Shown here piece by piece: positions 1-10,307 of a stretch of DNA of 64,000 nucleotides. A program made the position numbers and the translations under genes. The stretch is from Shinisaurus crocodilurus (lineage: Eukaryota; Chordata; Lepidosauria; Squamata; Shinisauridae). The notes under the pieces are model-generated. The model saw only the letters and a program-made list of their open reading frames with translations. It was not told the DNA's origin and made no database searches. Position 1 is the stretch's first letter; the number at the start of each line of letters is the position of its first letter. The stretch is taken from positions 1,488,001-1,552,000 of the forward strand of contig CM037878.1 in the NCBI GenBank assembly GCA_021292165.1. The letters are read 5' to 3'.

Positions 1-461
1 GAGATCCGTGGGCCACACTCTGCAGGGCACTGCACAGTCCACAGGGCGCCTCACAAAAAAGGGGGGGAACTGCTCCATAGTGCTCCAGAAGCACTACAAG
101 GGTTAAGCTTATCTTGTTTGGGGGGAAATTAGGTGCTCCGGATGCCATTTCTAATGTGTTTTTTTAAAAAATTTGGGATGCAGGGAGTGACGAGGGCCAC
201 AGTGGGGGCAGCTGGGGGTCGCAGGAGGCCCGCGAGCCACTTGTTGCCCACCCCTGGCTTATGTGGATAATATGCACCCATCTTCTCATGTACGGAAGCA
301 GAACTGCTCCAGGCAGGGAGAGAGCCACTCGGCCTGGGCACTCACTCGCCCGGGGCCAGCTGCACCAGTCACCGGTGCCGCTCGGCAGGGGAGCGGCCTC
401 TGGCAAGAAGGGCACCCGCGCAGCAGCACCCAGCGCCGCCCCAAGAGTCCTCTTCCTGCTG

Positions 462-467
462 TTTATT
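462..467 (-). terminator. Candidate polyadenylation signal AATAAA of the zonadhesin-like gene
   Basis: AATAAA on the minus strand lies about 38 bases downstream of the proposed stop codon at 507-505. It is the only such signal seen close behind the last domain exon. Confidence 0.45.
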
Positions 468-504
468 CCTGTCGTCGTGCCCCCGGCGCAAGTGAGAGAA
501 TTCC

Positions 505-560
505 TCATGTCTCTCCCCCAAGGCCGATGTGCCTGCCGGAAGACTCGTGGGGGAGAGAAC
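505..560 (-). CDS. ZAN: Candidate terminal coding exon, 17 residues and TGA stop
   Basis: A CAG acceptor just right of base 560 gives a phase-1 start that matches the phase-1 end of the EGF exon. Translation gives a short hydrophilic tail (GSLPHESSGRHIGLGGET) and TGA at 507-505, followed by AATAAA. No hydrophobic membrane segment is present, so the product would be secreted. Mammalian zonadhesin has a transmembrane segment here, so an alternative last exon left of the window is possible. Confidence 0.45.
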
Positions 561-684
561 CTGGGCAGCAAGCCAAGCCCACATTTTGTGGAACCCAAAG
601 AAGGTGGGGCCTGTGGGGCAGCCTGGGCGTGTGCCGCCTAAGCCAGGGGTCAGGTGGGCAGGGCAGGGCAGGGCTCGGCTGTAC

Positions 685-819
685 CTGCGGGTTCTGTCGC
701 AGCCTCGCACAAGGATCCGTGGTAGCCCTCGGGGCACAGGCAATAAAAGCCGGCCCCCGAGCCGCCAGTGTCTGCACAGACTCCATCGTTCAAGCATGGA
801 TTCGACAGGCAGGGCCCGG
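685..819 (-). CDS. ZAN: EGF-like domain exon
   Basis: The 135-bp exon encodes one EGF repeat with six cysteines in the usual order (CLSNPCLNDGVC, then CLCPEGYHGSLC). The acceptor is at 820-821 and the GT donor at 684-683, with phase 1 at both ends. It follows the last TILa exon, as expected for the C-terminal EGF of zonadhesin. Confidence 0.85.
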
Positions 820-1055
820 CTGGGGAGCGGAAGAGCGCCAGATGTGAGGGGTTCAGAGAAGCGGCAGCTGGGCAAGACCTCCCAGCGGGGGCAGTGCCCC
901 CCCTTGGCCTGCCCCCCTCCCCCCCTCCCCCAGGTCTCAAATGACCTGGGATGGGTGGAGCCTTTTCCCGTGGCAAAGCTGCCGGTGCCACCCTTAGGGC
1001 AGGTGGGTGACGGGAGCCCCCTCCGTGCTGGAGCGCGATGGAGAAAACTACTCAC

Positions 1056-1194
1056 GGCTGTAGCACCCGCGGGTGAAATTGGCCACGGCGCAAAGGGTGT
1101 CGTGGCTGCAAGCTGTCTTGGAGCACGAGGCGCTGGAGCTGTCGGTGCACACACAAGCCTGGCTGCAGTCTTCAGACAGAAATCTCTCCCCGAC
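1056..1194 (-). CDS. ZAN: Domain T3: TIL-associated (VWC-like) exon
   Basis: The Cys-rich segment runs from the acidic start (GEIFLSEDCSQACVC) to CYS, with the pattern of the TILa/VWC segment that ends each D domain. It ends in phase 1 and joins the EGF exon in frame. Confidence 0.85.
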
Positions 1195-1747
1195 CTGGAG
1201 AAGAAAGGCTGAGAATTAAGCTTGCCCAGGAGAAGAGGCACGGGTGCTCCCGCGATCCACGAATGCCCCCGACCATGCCCAGGGCCACGTTCTCCAAGAG
1301 CAGTGGGAGCCCCCCCCATCCCAGGTGACCAGCCAGATGGGCGATTAATAAATATAAGAAAGAAAGAAAGAAATCCCCGCTCCACGCAGCAGGTCATCAG
1401 CCTGCTGGACGGACGGAGCTTCTCAAGGGATTGCAACGATGGCAGAGGCCGCCCCCTTGGGAGAGGAGGGCTGAAACTCTGGTCTGCAGCGAGAGCCTCT
1501 GAGCTCTTGGCCACTGAACCCCAGCAGGCCACCTCTTGAGCCCCATCCTGCCAGGATTTTCAGCCCCTCCGATTTTCTACAGGCACCAGTACTGTACGAT
1601 GGAAGGTGGGAGGCCAATTCTCATACGAAGGTGAGATGCATTTCAAATTTCTGTTCTGCTCTAAAATAGCGAGTGAGGCCTCTGGGAGCCGGTGCTCTGG
1701 ACTGGCCAGTGGGGTGCGTGGCCGTGGGGCCCGGCCCTGCCCTGTAC

Positions 1748-1947
1748 CTGGTAGTATCGGCCCAGGAAGGAGCAGCCACACTCCCGGAAGGGCACGCAGT
1801 CAAACCCGCTGAGGACGAACCCGGGGAGGCACTCGCAGCCTTCGAGGCAGGGCCTGCCGCACTCCGCCGGGGCGGCCAAGTCTGAGCACGAAGCGGGGCA
1901 GGCGGAGGTGCAGGGGCTGTACTCGCTGTTCGGGGGACACTGCGGAG
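1748..1947 (-). CDS. ZAN: Domain T3: TIL exon
   Basis: Trypsin-inhibitor-like Cys-rich domain: starts CPPNSEYSPCTSACPASC, then GCECLPGFVLSG, and ends GCSFLGRYYQ. It is 200 bp, phase 1 at the start and phase 0 at the end, as in the other TIL exons of the gene. Confidence 0.9.
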
Positions 1948-2224
1948 CTGGAGACACAAAGCAAGCCTCTGAGCACACGGGGCGGGGCGGGGTGGGGGGC
2001 AGCTCTCCCTCCCCCCTCCCCGACACCCGCTCAGCACCACCTGGGCTCCCGTGGAGGAGATAAACGGGAGAGGCGGGTCCCCGGGCGGCCTGACCGTTGG
2101 CCTCCACGAGGGAGGCGACCAGTGGTGAGAGGAGCCAGTCACGTGAGGAGGGGGCTCCGTCCGTGGCCCCCCTCCCAGGCGCAGCAAGCGGGAGGAGTGG
2201 CCTCCTCCTTCCCGTGGGACTCAC

Positions 2225-2355
2225 CGCAGGCCGCAGGCCCCCTCCAGCCGTCCAAGGCGACGCCCTTCTCCTGGCAGGCCTGGACGTACTGCTCCAGGGT
2301 GGGGCACAGCCTGGCGGTCCGGTTGGCTTCGATGCACATGTCGAAAAGGCACATC
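2225..2355 (-). CDS. ZAN: Domain T3: C8 exon, second half
   Basis: Encodes the second half of a C8 domain (MCLFDMCIEANRTARLC ... GWRGPAACG). Joining it to the first-half exon at 7046-7219 restores the reading frame at the FLQ/MC junction. The split C8 and a 4.7-kb intron distinguish T3 from T2, where C8 is one exon. Confidence 0.85.
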
Positions 2356-3672
2356 CTGCGGGAGGGAGGACGGACGGGACAGGTAACCCCACCGAAAGCA
2401 GAACATCAGGAGGGGGAGGAAGGGGAAGCCAGGAAGCACGAAGTGGGCCAAAGTATTCGGCCCAACCTTTTCCAGCATTTTGTGGATTTGAAGATCAATC
2501 CCACCCACCCGCCTCATTTGCACCCTGCCTTTCTACCAAGAAAAATGGCACTGAAGGTGGCAATCTACAGGGGTGGAGGGAAACGCTAAGTGCTCGGGGG
2601 GGGGGGCGGTCTTACCCTTGAACACGAGGTGGCTGAGGGTTTCTGTCTTTACTTTAAAAAAGGAGAGTTTTCTGCCACCTCAAGAAGCAGCTTGGCTGCT
2701 CATCCCAGCCAGGCGACATTCCTGGGACAGGATGGCCCCCCTGGGAAGGATGCTATGTCAAAACCCTAGCTGTGGCGGAGGGAGGGAGGGAGGGGGGGAA
2801 AGCCCCTGCCACCTCATTTTTAAAAGATAGGGCCGCCACCCCCCTGAAATGCCTTAGAACCCGCCTCCCAAGTCACCAAGCATCTCCCCCACTTTCGCAG
2901 GGAATGAGGGGTCCTGCAAAAGAGGGCGAGGGAATATCTGGCCCAGCCCCAGCTGAAGCTGCTGGTCAACTGGCACCGGATCGTATGACCAGTGGCAGTG
3001 TGTGACTGCATTTTTTAAAATAATGTATATGACTCATATTTTAAATTTATATCTTGATTCACCCCCCAAAAAATCAAATGGATATTAAACTAAACAAACG
3101 AATGAATAATAAACAAAGATCAAAACAGCAGCAGAGAAGGCTGAAAACAGCACAGCAGCAAATAAAGCGGTCTGGTTTCAATGCCGCAGCAGCAGCAGCA
3201 ATAAAAAACAATAAATGTTTGTGCAAATGCAGCCAGTCTCGGTCTGCGCTGGAAACATCAGGGCAGGTGTTGGCGTCTGGACCTGGGAGGGCATCCCACA
3301 GCTGTGCTGCCGTCACACAAAAACCCATTTCCCGGTCACCACCAATGTGGTCTCATCAGGCAGAGGGGCAGGAGAAGGGTCTCCTCGGGTGATGGCGAGA
3401 CACTGGCGGGTTCACGGGGAGGGGGGGGAGCAGGCGGTCCTTGGGATGTGCTCCTCCCCCCAGCCACAGAAGGGCTCCTGGGTTAACGCCTGAGAATGAA
3501 GCCAGTGAAACGGCGGCCAGCAGGGAGCCGGCCTCGTGGCTTCCTTTTGGACCAACGAAATGCTTGCAGACCACTTCAAGGGCCCCCGCCTTGTTTGGCT
3601 GGCGCTTCACTTCATAAGCCCTCATCCGGTCCAGGGCGGCTGCTGCTGCTGCTGCCGCTGCTGCTGTGAACA

Positions 3673-3837
3673 CAGGGCCGGTGCAAGGCAGTTTGGTGCC
3701 CTAGGCAAGATCAGATATTTAGCGCCCCCCTCTTCCCACTTGAGCCCTCCCTCCCTCCAGCCCTATGCTCCTAGCGCCCCCTTTAGCCCGGCGCCCTAGG
3801 CAGCCGCTTAGTTGGCCTAATGGTAGCACCGGCCCTG
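3673..3837. mobile_element. hAT-type miniature element A, nested in element B
   Basis: 165-bp element with CAGGGCCGGTGC and GCACCGGCCCTG ends, flanked by a perfect 8-bp duplication TGTGAACA at 3665-3672 and 3838-3845. That target spans the outer duplication and the first two bases of element B, so A landed second. Confidence 0.85.
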
Positions 3838-4510
3838 TGTGAACAGGCCCGGTGCAAGGCAATTTGGTGCCCTAGGCAAGATCAGATATTTAGCGCCCCC
3901 CCTTCCCACTTGAGCCCTCCCTCCCTCCAGCCCTATGCCCATTATGAAATAAATTTCCCTCCCTGGGAACTGCCGAGCCCCATAGAAAAACTTTGTGGAC
4001 TTTGAGACTTTTCCTTGTGTTCACGAGGAAAGCAAAGAGGCAACATCAGCCCAGCTATGCCAGGAACTCCCAAGGGCCTTCTCCTACTCCATATATATGT
4101 AAAAGCCTGTCTCCTCCTGCAGGCAGCACAAGGGATATGAAAAAAGGATGTGAGAGAGGTGTGGTGGCGCTACCTGTGAGGAATAGAGACAAAAGGGCGT
4201 CTTGCAGCCTGTCCTACCTCGCAGGGTGGAGGTGCAGAGACACCGGTTTGACTCGTACACCTTCTGGGTTGCAGGGGGGGGGGATGCATGTAGTAGAAAC
4301 ATAGCAAAGAGAGAGCCCGTGGATCATCTGGTTCAAATTTAGGAGGGGATTTACGAAACTTGCTACTTCCCCTCCTCTCTCTATCACTTTGTTGCAATAT
4401 TTCTTTATCAGAATAATGTATATTATCCTGTCTTTCCCTTTACCAGCCTAGTGCTCAAGGCAGACAACAATATTCAAAGTACAGTAAAGAAAACATCAAC
4501 AGCTCAGGGC

Positions 4511-4700
4511 ACAATCCTAAACACGTTGAGGCAGAAAAAAGCCCCGCAACTCCCAGCATTCACCAGCCAGCATGGCTGGCTGTTGGAACGCTGGGAGTTG
4601 TGGGGCTTTTTTCTACCTCAACGTGCATAGGATTGCGCATGGCTGGCTGGGGAATGCTGGGAGTTGTAGGATTTTCCCCCCCCCTCCAAACACGCATAGG
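4511..4700. repeat. Fold-back (palindromic) element
   Basis: Long inverted arms around AACTCCCAGCATT / GCTGGGAGTTGT, with outer arms reading CAATCCTA and TAGGATTG. A third partial arm follows at 4640-4700. The same family recurs at 26938-27073. I infer a non-autonomous DNA transposon. Confidence 0.65.
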
Positions 4701-6329
4701 ATTGCATCCTAAAACCATTTAAAACCAAAACACAGAAACAGCATGGTAAATAATTAAAACATTGGAGCCCCAGCTAGCTTAAAATACCTTTCCCTCCCTC
4801 CCTGGTTGCTGGAAATAACTGCTTTCAGGGGACCTTGAGCTGAGGAACCTGAGGCTCACGCGAGGGAGGGATAGGCGAAGGAGGTGTTTGCAGGTGCATC
4901 CTTGAGAGGGAAGGCGAAGGAGGTGTTTGCAGGTGCATCCTCCCATCATTGGCCCCTGCCCGCCTCCCCTCCTCCAGTCTGTAGCATTCTCTGCCTCTTT
5001 TGATGCTGGTTGTGAGGAGGAGCCTGCCTGCTGCTGTTCCTGGTAAGGAGCTGGAGGAGAGAGAGGGAGGGGTGCGCTTCTTTCGCCTTCCCTTCCCCGC
5101 CACAGGACATGATTGGTAAAACAAACTTGGTAAAATACGTGATGTATTTTTTTTTCCCCAAGGCATTTCTGGCTCCTCCTTTAGCCCGGCGCCCTAGGCA
5201 GCCGCCTAGTTGGCCTAATGGTAGCACCGGCCCTGGCTGTGAACGCCTTGTGATACGTGTTAACTGCTTTTAATCTACAGGATAAAGAAATATGGTTCCT
5301 ATGCAGTGGACTCCAGAGGGATCACCCCTCTGCCTCTCCTCCTCCTCAGCTGAACTCTGTGCGCACTGACAAAAAAAGGGTGGTGGAAAATTACACACAC
5401 ACACACCCCGTGGCTCTTCACTGCCACAGGCATTTCTGGAGAGTGGCAGAAAGAGCATCCTTTCTCCTCAGCCTTCCTTCGTCCACAGTGCTGCCTGCGG
5501 CTCCCTCCGCCCCGCCCCCTCCCTCCATGCCAGTTGTGTGGGAAGGAAATGTGGAGCAGGATCTTCAGGTCCTCCGGCCAGGAGGGCTGCTTTGCCCTTG
5601 CCTGGAAAGACAAGCGTTTCCTGCTCAAACCTGCAGCTGTGACCGGCCTCCCAGGCCGTGGCCCGTGGGGGCTCCACTCCGGCCTTGCCGACTGACAAGA
5701 GCGACTGAGTGGGCGTTTCAGTGGCGCCACAGAGAAGGGCCACACGAGCGCCCCTGGAGACCCTGTCGCTCCAGTGCGTCGGCCTCTTTGCTACTGGCCA
5801 GCCCCAGACTCCATCGGCAGCTCCTTCCTCATTCTGGAGGAAAAGTACTGCGAAATCTGGAATGTCTTATCAACGGTTTGAAGGGCTGCCCAAAGCAGGA
5901 CAGGGTGGAAATAGGCTGTGAGCATACGGGAAAACATGGTGGCTGGTCAAGGAGCCCAAAGTGCGACAGGGGAAAATGCACCCACACAGGGGGCACCGTG
6001 CACAGGGGCTTCTGTGCTAACGCCAGAAGCCTTCGAGTCAAGATGCGAGAGTTGGAGTGCTTGTTTTTTTTTTAAAGGAGACCATAGCTATAGTGGGCAA
6101 AACAGAAACCTAGTGGAATTTGGAGAGAACCAGTGGGATGCGGTCATGGCTGGATGTGAACTCCGCAGGAAGGAGAGGGCAGGGCAGGGCAGGGCGCGCT
6201 GGAGGAAGGGTCGCCGCTCTGTACGCCCAAGAGGGCATCGTGTCCAGCAGACTAGAAACCCCGGAGGAGGCAGCCTCCGCCGCAGAATTGCTGTGGGTGA
6301 CAACGCCAGGCTCCAAAAGTAATTTAGTG

Positions 6330-6857
6330 CTGGGGACGTGCCGTCATCCCCTAACCAAAATGTCCGGGGTGCTCTTCAGATGGGGAATGAGGGAGGCCTC
6401 CAGAGGAGGAAGTGTTATAGTAATGGGTGACTTCAGTTACCCTCACATAGACAGCAAAAATGCAGGTTCCAGTCACAAAAAGGTTACATTTCTCCATGCC
6501 CTAAACGACTGTGCCCTAAATGACTGTGGTCAAGGAACCGACCCGAGGGGAGATAACCCTGGGCTTACTCCCAAGTGGTGCCACCCAGGACCTGGTGTAA
6601 GATGTGAGTGTTGCTGAACTGATGGCAAAAAGTGACCACAACACACACACACACACACACACACTGCAGTGGTTCTGCCCTGGACCACTACCTAGGGAGG
6701 TGGTGGGCTCTCCCACTCTGGAGGCATTCAAGGTGCAGCTGGACAGACATCTGTCAGAGATGCTTTGACCTAGATTCCTGCATTGAGCAGGGGGTTGGAC
6801 TCGATGGCCTTGTAGGCCCCTTCCAACTCTACTTTTCTATGATTCTATGATTCTATG
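6330..6857 (+). mobile_element. CR1 LINE 3' fragment
   Basis: The 3' part reads GGGGGTTGGACTCGATGGCC and ends in repeated ATTCTATG units, the CR1 3' hallmark. Upstream, near 6420, is a degraded piece that resembles CR1 coding sequence. A CA microsatellite lies at 6641-6664. The left edge is uncertain. Confidence 0.75.
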
Positions 6858-7045
6858 GATCTCTCGTCGCCACCACTTTCTGTTGGGATGCCCCCATTCC
6901 TCTCCAGCTCATCACTGTGCAAACCAGATGGATCCCCACAGACACCCTACATCCCTTTGTGCCCCCCAGCACAGAACAAAGCCAAGCCCCTGGCCCTGGA
7001 TGTCCCACAGCATCATGGGGGGCGGGCGTGGGATGTGGTGCTTAC

Positions 7046-7219
7046 TGCAGGAAGGGGCTCGGAGGGACGTGGTCAAAGCACGCTTGGAAGGGCCCCCTCG
7101 GATCTGCCAGAATCCCGCAGTTGGAGCTGCTGTTGACCTGGCTCATCTGACCGGGGGTGCAATGGAGGGAGAACCCGGTGTCGCCACCATCCAGCTCTTC
7201 ATCTTCTTCGGTGTCTCGC
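7046..7219 (-). CDS. ZAN: Domain T3: VWD-C8 linker and C8 first-half exon
   Basis: Starts in phase 2 with an acidic linker (RRDTEEDEELDGGD) and continues into the first half of C8 (HCTPGQM ... NCGILADPRGPFQACFDHV). The donor at 7045-7044 is GTAAGC. Frame and cysteine spacing agree with the next exon at 2225-2355. Confidence 0.8.
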
Positions 7220-7267
7220 CTGGAAAGGAAAAGGTGTTTCTGGAGAGCACATAGAAGCAGGATCCTG

Positions 7268-7352
7268 GGAGGAGGAGGAGGAGGAGGAGGAGGAGGAGGA
7301 GGAGGAGGAGGAGGAGGAGGAGGAGGAGGAGGAGGAGGAGGAGGAGGAGGAG
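7268..7352. repeat. (GGA)n microsatellite, about 28 units
   Basis: Uninterrupted GGA triplets on the plus strand, so TCC on the transcribed strand. It lies roughly 48-130 bases upstream of the acceptor of the C8 exon at 7046-7219. Confidence 0.95.
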
Positions 7353-7627
7353 GGGGGCTACTTGGGCCATGCTGATGCCTCTCCTCAGGGTCTTTTTTTA
7401 CCTTAAGCATGGGGAACGCGCATAAGGAATTTAGAACTGCTCAGGTCCAGTTGAACCCTCTGCCCTGAACCGGAACGTTCTATTCCTCAAAACGTCATCA
7501 CAATCCAACCTTTTTTTTTTTTTTTTAAAGCTACAAGGAAGCATCTAATCACTGTTCATACATTATAGATGTATGATTTATTATAGATTTATTATAGATT
7601 TGTTTTAATTATTATATTTTATTGTGT

Positions 7628-8270
7628 TTTGCTGTATTTTGGTTGTACATCGCCCAGGGTGGCCAGGTGACCGGCCAGATGGGCGATTGATAAATATAAT
7701 AAATAAATAAATAAATAGATATCAATGATCTTTCCCACATATGTGGCTATAACCACAAATAATCCCAGAGGTCCACAAAGAGTGTGAACCAGGAAGATTA
7801 CCACAACCACCATCAGCATTAATGCCCGTGGGAACTATGGAGAAGCTCAGAAGACTCCCTGGAGGTGGCTGTGGTCATCTCTGGATGGTCGGCAACTACC
7901 CCTCTTCAAAAGATGATGGGTTGGGCCAGAGTAAGAGTAGCCCCTAGTGCATTTGGCCTTCTCCTTGTCCCTTCAGCCAGAGCAGCTAGACTGGTGGGGA
8001 CGAGGAAGAGGGCCTTTTCTGTGGCGGCCCCCGTACTGTGGAACTCTCTCCCGAGTGACCTCCGCCATGCCCCCTCTCTGCTGAGCTTCCGTCGCTCATT
8101 AAAAACCTGGTTGTTCAGGCGGGAATATGGGGTGGGTTAAGATTTTAAAATTTTTATATTGTTTAAATGTATTTTATTGCTTTTATTCTGTGTACATCGC
8201 CCAGGGTGGCCGGTTGCCGGCCAGATGGGCGATAAATAAATATTAATAATAAATAAATATTAATAATAAT
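7628..8270 (+). mobile_element. L2-like LINE 3' ends, two tandem fragments
   Basis: Two copies of a 3' tail (ACATCGCCCAGGGTGGCC, then GATGGGCGAT and TAAA/TAAT repeats) end near 7719 and 8270. The second is preceded by a reading frame at 7865-8140 with the reverse-transcriptase C-terminal motif VLWNSLPSDLR ... LKTWLF, typical of L2-like ORF2 ends. A small related tail occurs at 1319-1352. Confidence 0.75.
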
Positions 8271-8768
8271 TTGGAGGCTTTGCAGGAACATGTGCAGGCC
8301 GTGCAGCGCCCCGGGCCTACTGCCACCAGGGACACCTCCATTCCTGCTTGTTGCCTGGGTGACTTCCATTCGCCTCTGTCGCTTCTGAGATTAACCCGCC
8401 AGGCAGTGGGGGCAGCGGCAGGTTACTTACGGCGGCCTGCGCTTGCCATGTCACCAGGGCCGTATCAAGGATGGTTTTGTTGATCTTCCATGCGCCGTCA
8501 ACGACCTCCTCCACACCCTTCTGGTGCAGCTGCTGCTATTCCACAACTGCGTGTGTGTTAGACACATGTCCTTGCTTATTATTTCCGCTGGCGGCCATTC
8601 CACTCTCTCTCACCCAGGGACATTGTCCAGGAGGCAGCTTGAAAGGCGCCAGAGGACTCAAATTGGGACTCTGGCGGTTGGCTCAGTTCAAGCGTATTGC
8701 TCCTGGTGACCCCGTGCGCCCTCTCTCGCACAGCAGCGCCACCCCGCAAATGAGCCAGGGCGGTGGTA

Positions 8769-8892
8769 TGCTGCCTGGCGCCCTCCAGATGTTTTGGACT
8801 ACAATTCCCCAATTACCTGGCCACTGGCCACGCTGGCTGGGCTTATGGGAGCTGTAGTCCAAAACCTCTGGAGGGGGCCATGCTGAATGTCA
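8769..8892. repeat. Fold-back element
   Basis: Inverted arms: GCCCTCCAGATGTTTTGGAC on the left and GTCCAAAACCTCTGGAGGG on the right, with a centre around CTGGCCACTGGCCACG. I infer a non-autonomous DNA transposon related to the palindromes inside the mucin units. Confidence 0.65.
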
Positions 8893-9182
8893 GAGGGGGG
8901 CACTGCAGGAGCCAGCTCCACAGGAAGGGCCGGCAACAGTCCGGTTCCACCCGGACCCTAATGCTGCGGACGCTTCTTGGCACCGCAGTCTGAGCACGAC
9001 GGCCGGAAACAGGGCTGCGGCTTCTTGGCCTGTAGGGCCGTGCGTGGAGCCGCCTCCCGGCCTTCGGGCCACCAGCCCAGAGGCAGCAGGCACATCCTGG
9101 CTCTCCTTCAGACCTGACGTTGCAGCCTGCGAGGGCTTGGCCCTGCCCTCCCACCGGCGCCCTGGGCTCCGGCAGCCAGTAC

Positions 9183-9351
9183 CTGTGACGGAGAGATGCT
9201 CGCTGGACAGGGACGCTCCAGCTCTCCCCGAAGGTGTCCACGTCTTTGACCAGCCTGCCGTCTGGCGTGGTGAAGTCATTCTTATACTTCCCATCAAAGT
9301 TGCCACACAGCCCCTCCACGTTCTTTTTGTAGGGGTTGGGAAGGGTTATGT
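9183..9351 (-). CDS. ZAN: Domain T3: VWD third exon
   Basis: Encodes the end of the VWD domain: DITLPNPYKKNVEGLCGNFDG ... DTFGESW. The usual CGLC motif reads EGLC here, so the first cysteine of the CxxC pair is missing. Phase 1 at the start, phase 2 at the end. Confidence 0.85.
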
Positions 9352-9587
9352 CTGGGGACGAAAATGGCCCATACTGGGGTTACGGCCTAGAAGGAAAGGT
9401 GCTGAGGCTCCCGCCTGATCCCAGATGGGCGATGCATGTGGGGCAGCAAAAGGCACGTGGCGAGGGAAAGGCACTCTGTACACACCCAGAGGCTACTATT
9501 TTGTTGGCTCAGGATTCAGGGACAAGCTGTCAGCGCAGCCTTACCCTTGGCCCTGCCACCTTTGGGAGACCCCTCCTCTAGTTTCCT

Positions 9588-9645
9588 GCATTGAGCAGGG
9601 GGTTGGACTAGATAGCCTTGTAGGCTCCTTCCAATCTATGAAGGA
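9588..9645 (+). mobile_element. Small CR1 3' fragment
   Basis: Short match to the CR1 3' end (TGAGCAGGGGGTTGGACTAG ... CTTCCAATCTATG). Similar to the longer copies at 6857 and 12446. Confidence 0.6.
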
Positions 9646-9929
9646 AATTCATCCCCTTTGAACTCCCCCCGCCAGAGCTGTTTCGGGGGGAGCCGCTGCG
9701 TCTCCGCCGCCTCCTCGTGGCCAGCAGAGGTCATGGCGAGCGCAGCATCACTCCGGGTCTTCCACCTGGTCCTGCCGGGCTGCCTTTCAGAGGAGGCCAC
9801 AGGGCCAGCAGGGCCACAGAAGAGAGCCTTGGGCCAGCACCGAAGGCTCCAAATCTTCCTCTGCAGCCCCCACCTCACTACTGCCAAAGCCCCGCGGGAG
9901 ACCTGCGGGAGACCCCCCCCCCCCGTTAC

Positions 9930-10059
9930 CTGAATTCTCAGCACCGTCGAAGCCGACGGACAGGCCAAAATCCGTCTCCAGGTAAATTCTCATCGCGGCT
10001 TGCTGGACCCGAAGGCCCTCGTGCGGCTGGGCTGGGGGCGTGGTCCGAACTCCGTCCAG
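9930..10059 (-). CDS. ZAN: Domain T3: VWD middle exon
   Basis: Starts in phase 0 with LDGVRTTP and contains the VWD core IYLETDFGLSVGFDG. Ends in phase 1 and joins DITLP of the next exon in frame. Confidence 0.85.
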
Positions 10060-10271
10060 CTGTGTGTGTGGGGGGGGGGGAGAGAGAGAAGAGCGTTCAC
10101 AGCTTCCCCTTGGGTACGCGGTTCTTTCCAACAGGGAGGCATTCCGGACCCTCGGGCCCACCCAGGCTGAGATACTAAAGGGAAGGGGCGCGGGCGCTGC
10201 AACTCCTGTGTAAGTGCTGCTCGTGGAAGGGGGGGGTGGATCTTGCGACTGAGCAGGAGGCCAGCCTCAGC

Positions 10272-10307
<36 letters not shown>

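Larger units (their letters stand above)
3671..5235. mobile_element. hAT-type element B, interrupted near its left end by a second copy
   Basis: The ends match the CAGGCCCGGTGC / GCACCGGCCCTG inverted termini of the family seen complete at 14444-14708. A perfect 8-bp target duplication (GCTGTGAA) lies at 3663-3670 and 5236-5243. A related 165-bp element sits two bases inside its left end. The middle, about 3960-5105, is extra sequence absent from the 265-bp family member. Confidence 0.8.
2356..7045. other. Intron between the two C8 exons of domain T3
   Basis: This 4.7-kb intron is filled mostly with mobile DNA: nested hAT elements (3671-5235), an inverted-repeat element inside them, and a CR1 3' end (about 6330-6857). 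Bases 3120-3460 look like a degraded squamate LINE. I saw no coding exon in 5246-6330. Confidence 0.6.

Noticed and set aside
1..257. Possible end of another hAT element (TTGCCCACCCCTG at 257)
   Set aside because: Only one terminus is in the window and no target duplication can be checked.
7042..7410. Frames with poly-Pro, poly-Leu or poly-Gly runs
   Set aside because: Translation of the GGA/TCC microsatellite; only 7046-7219 within it is a real exon.
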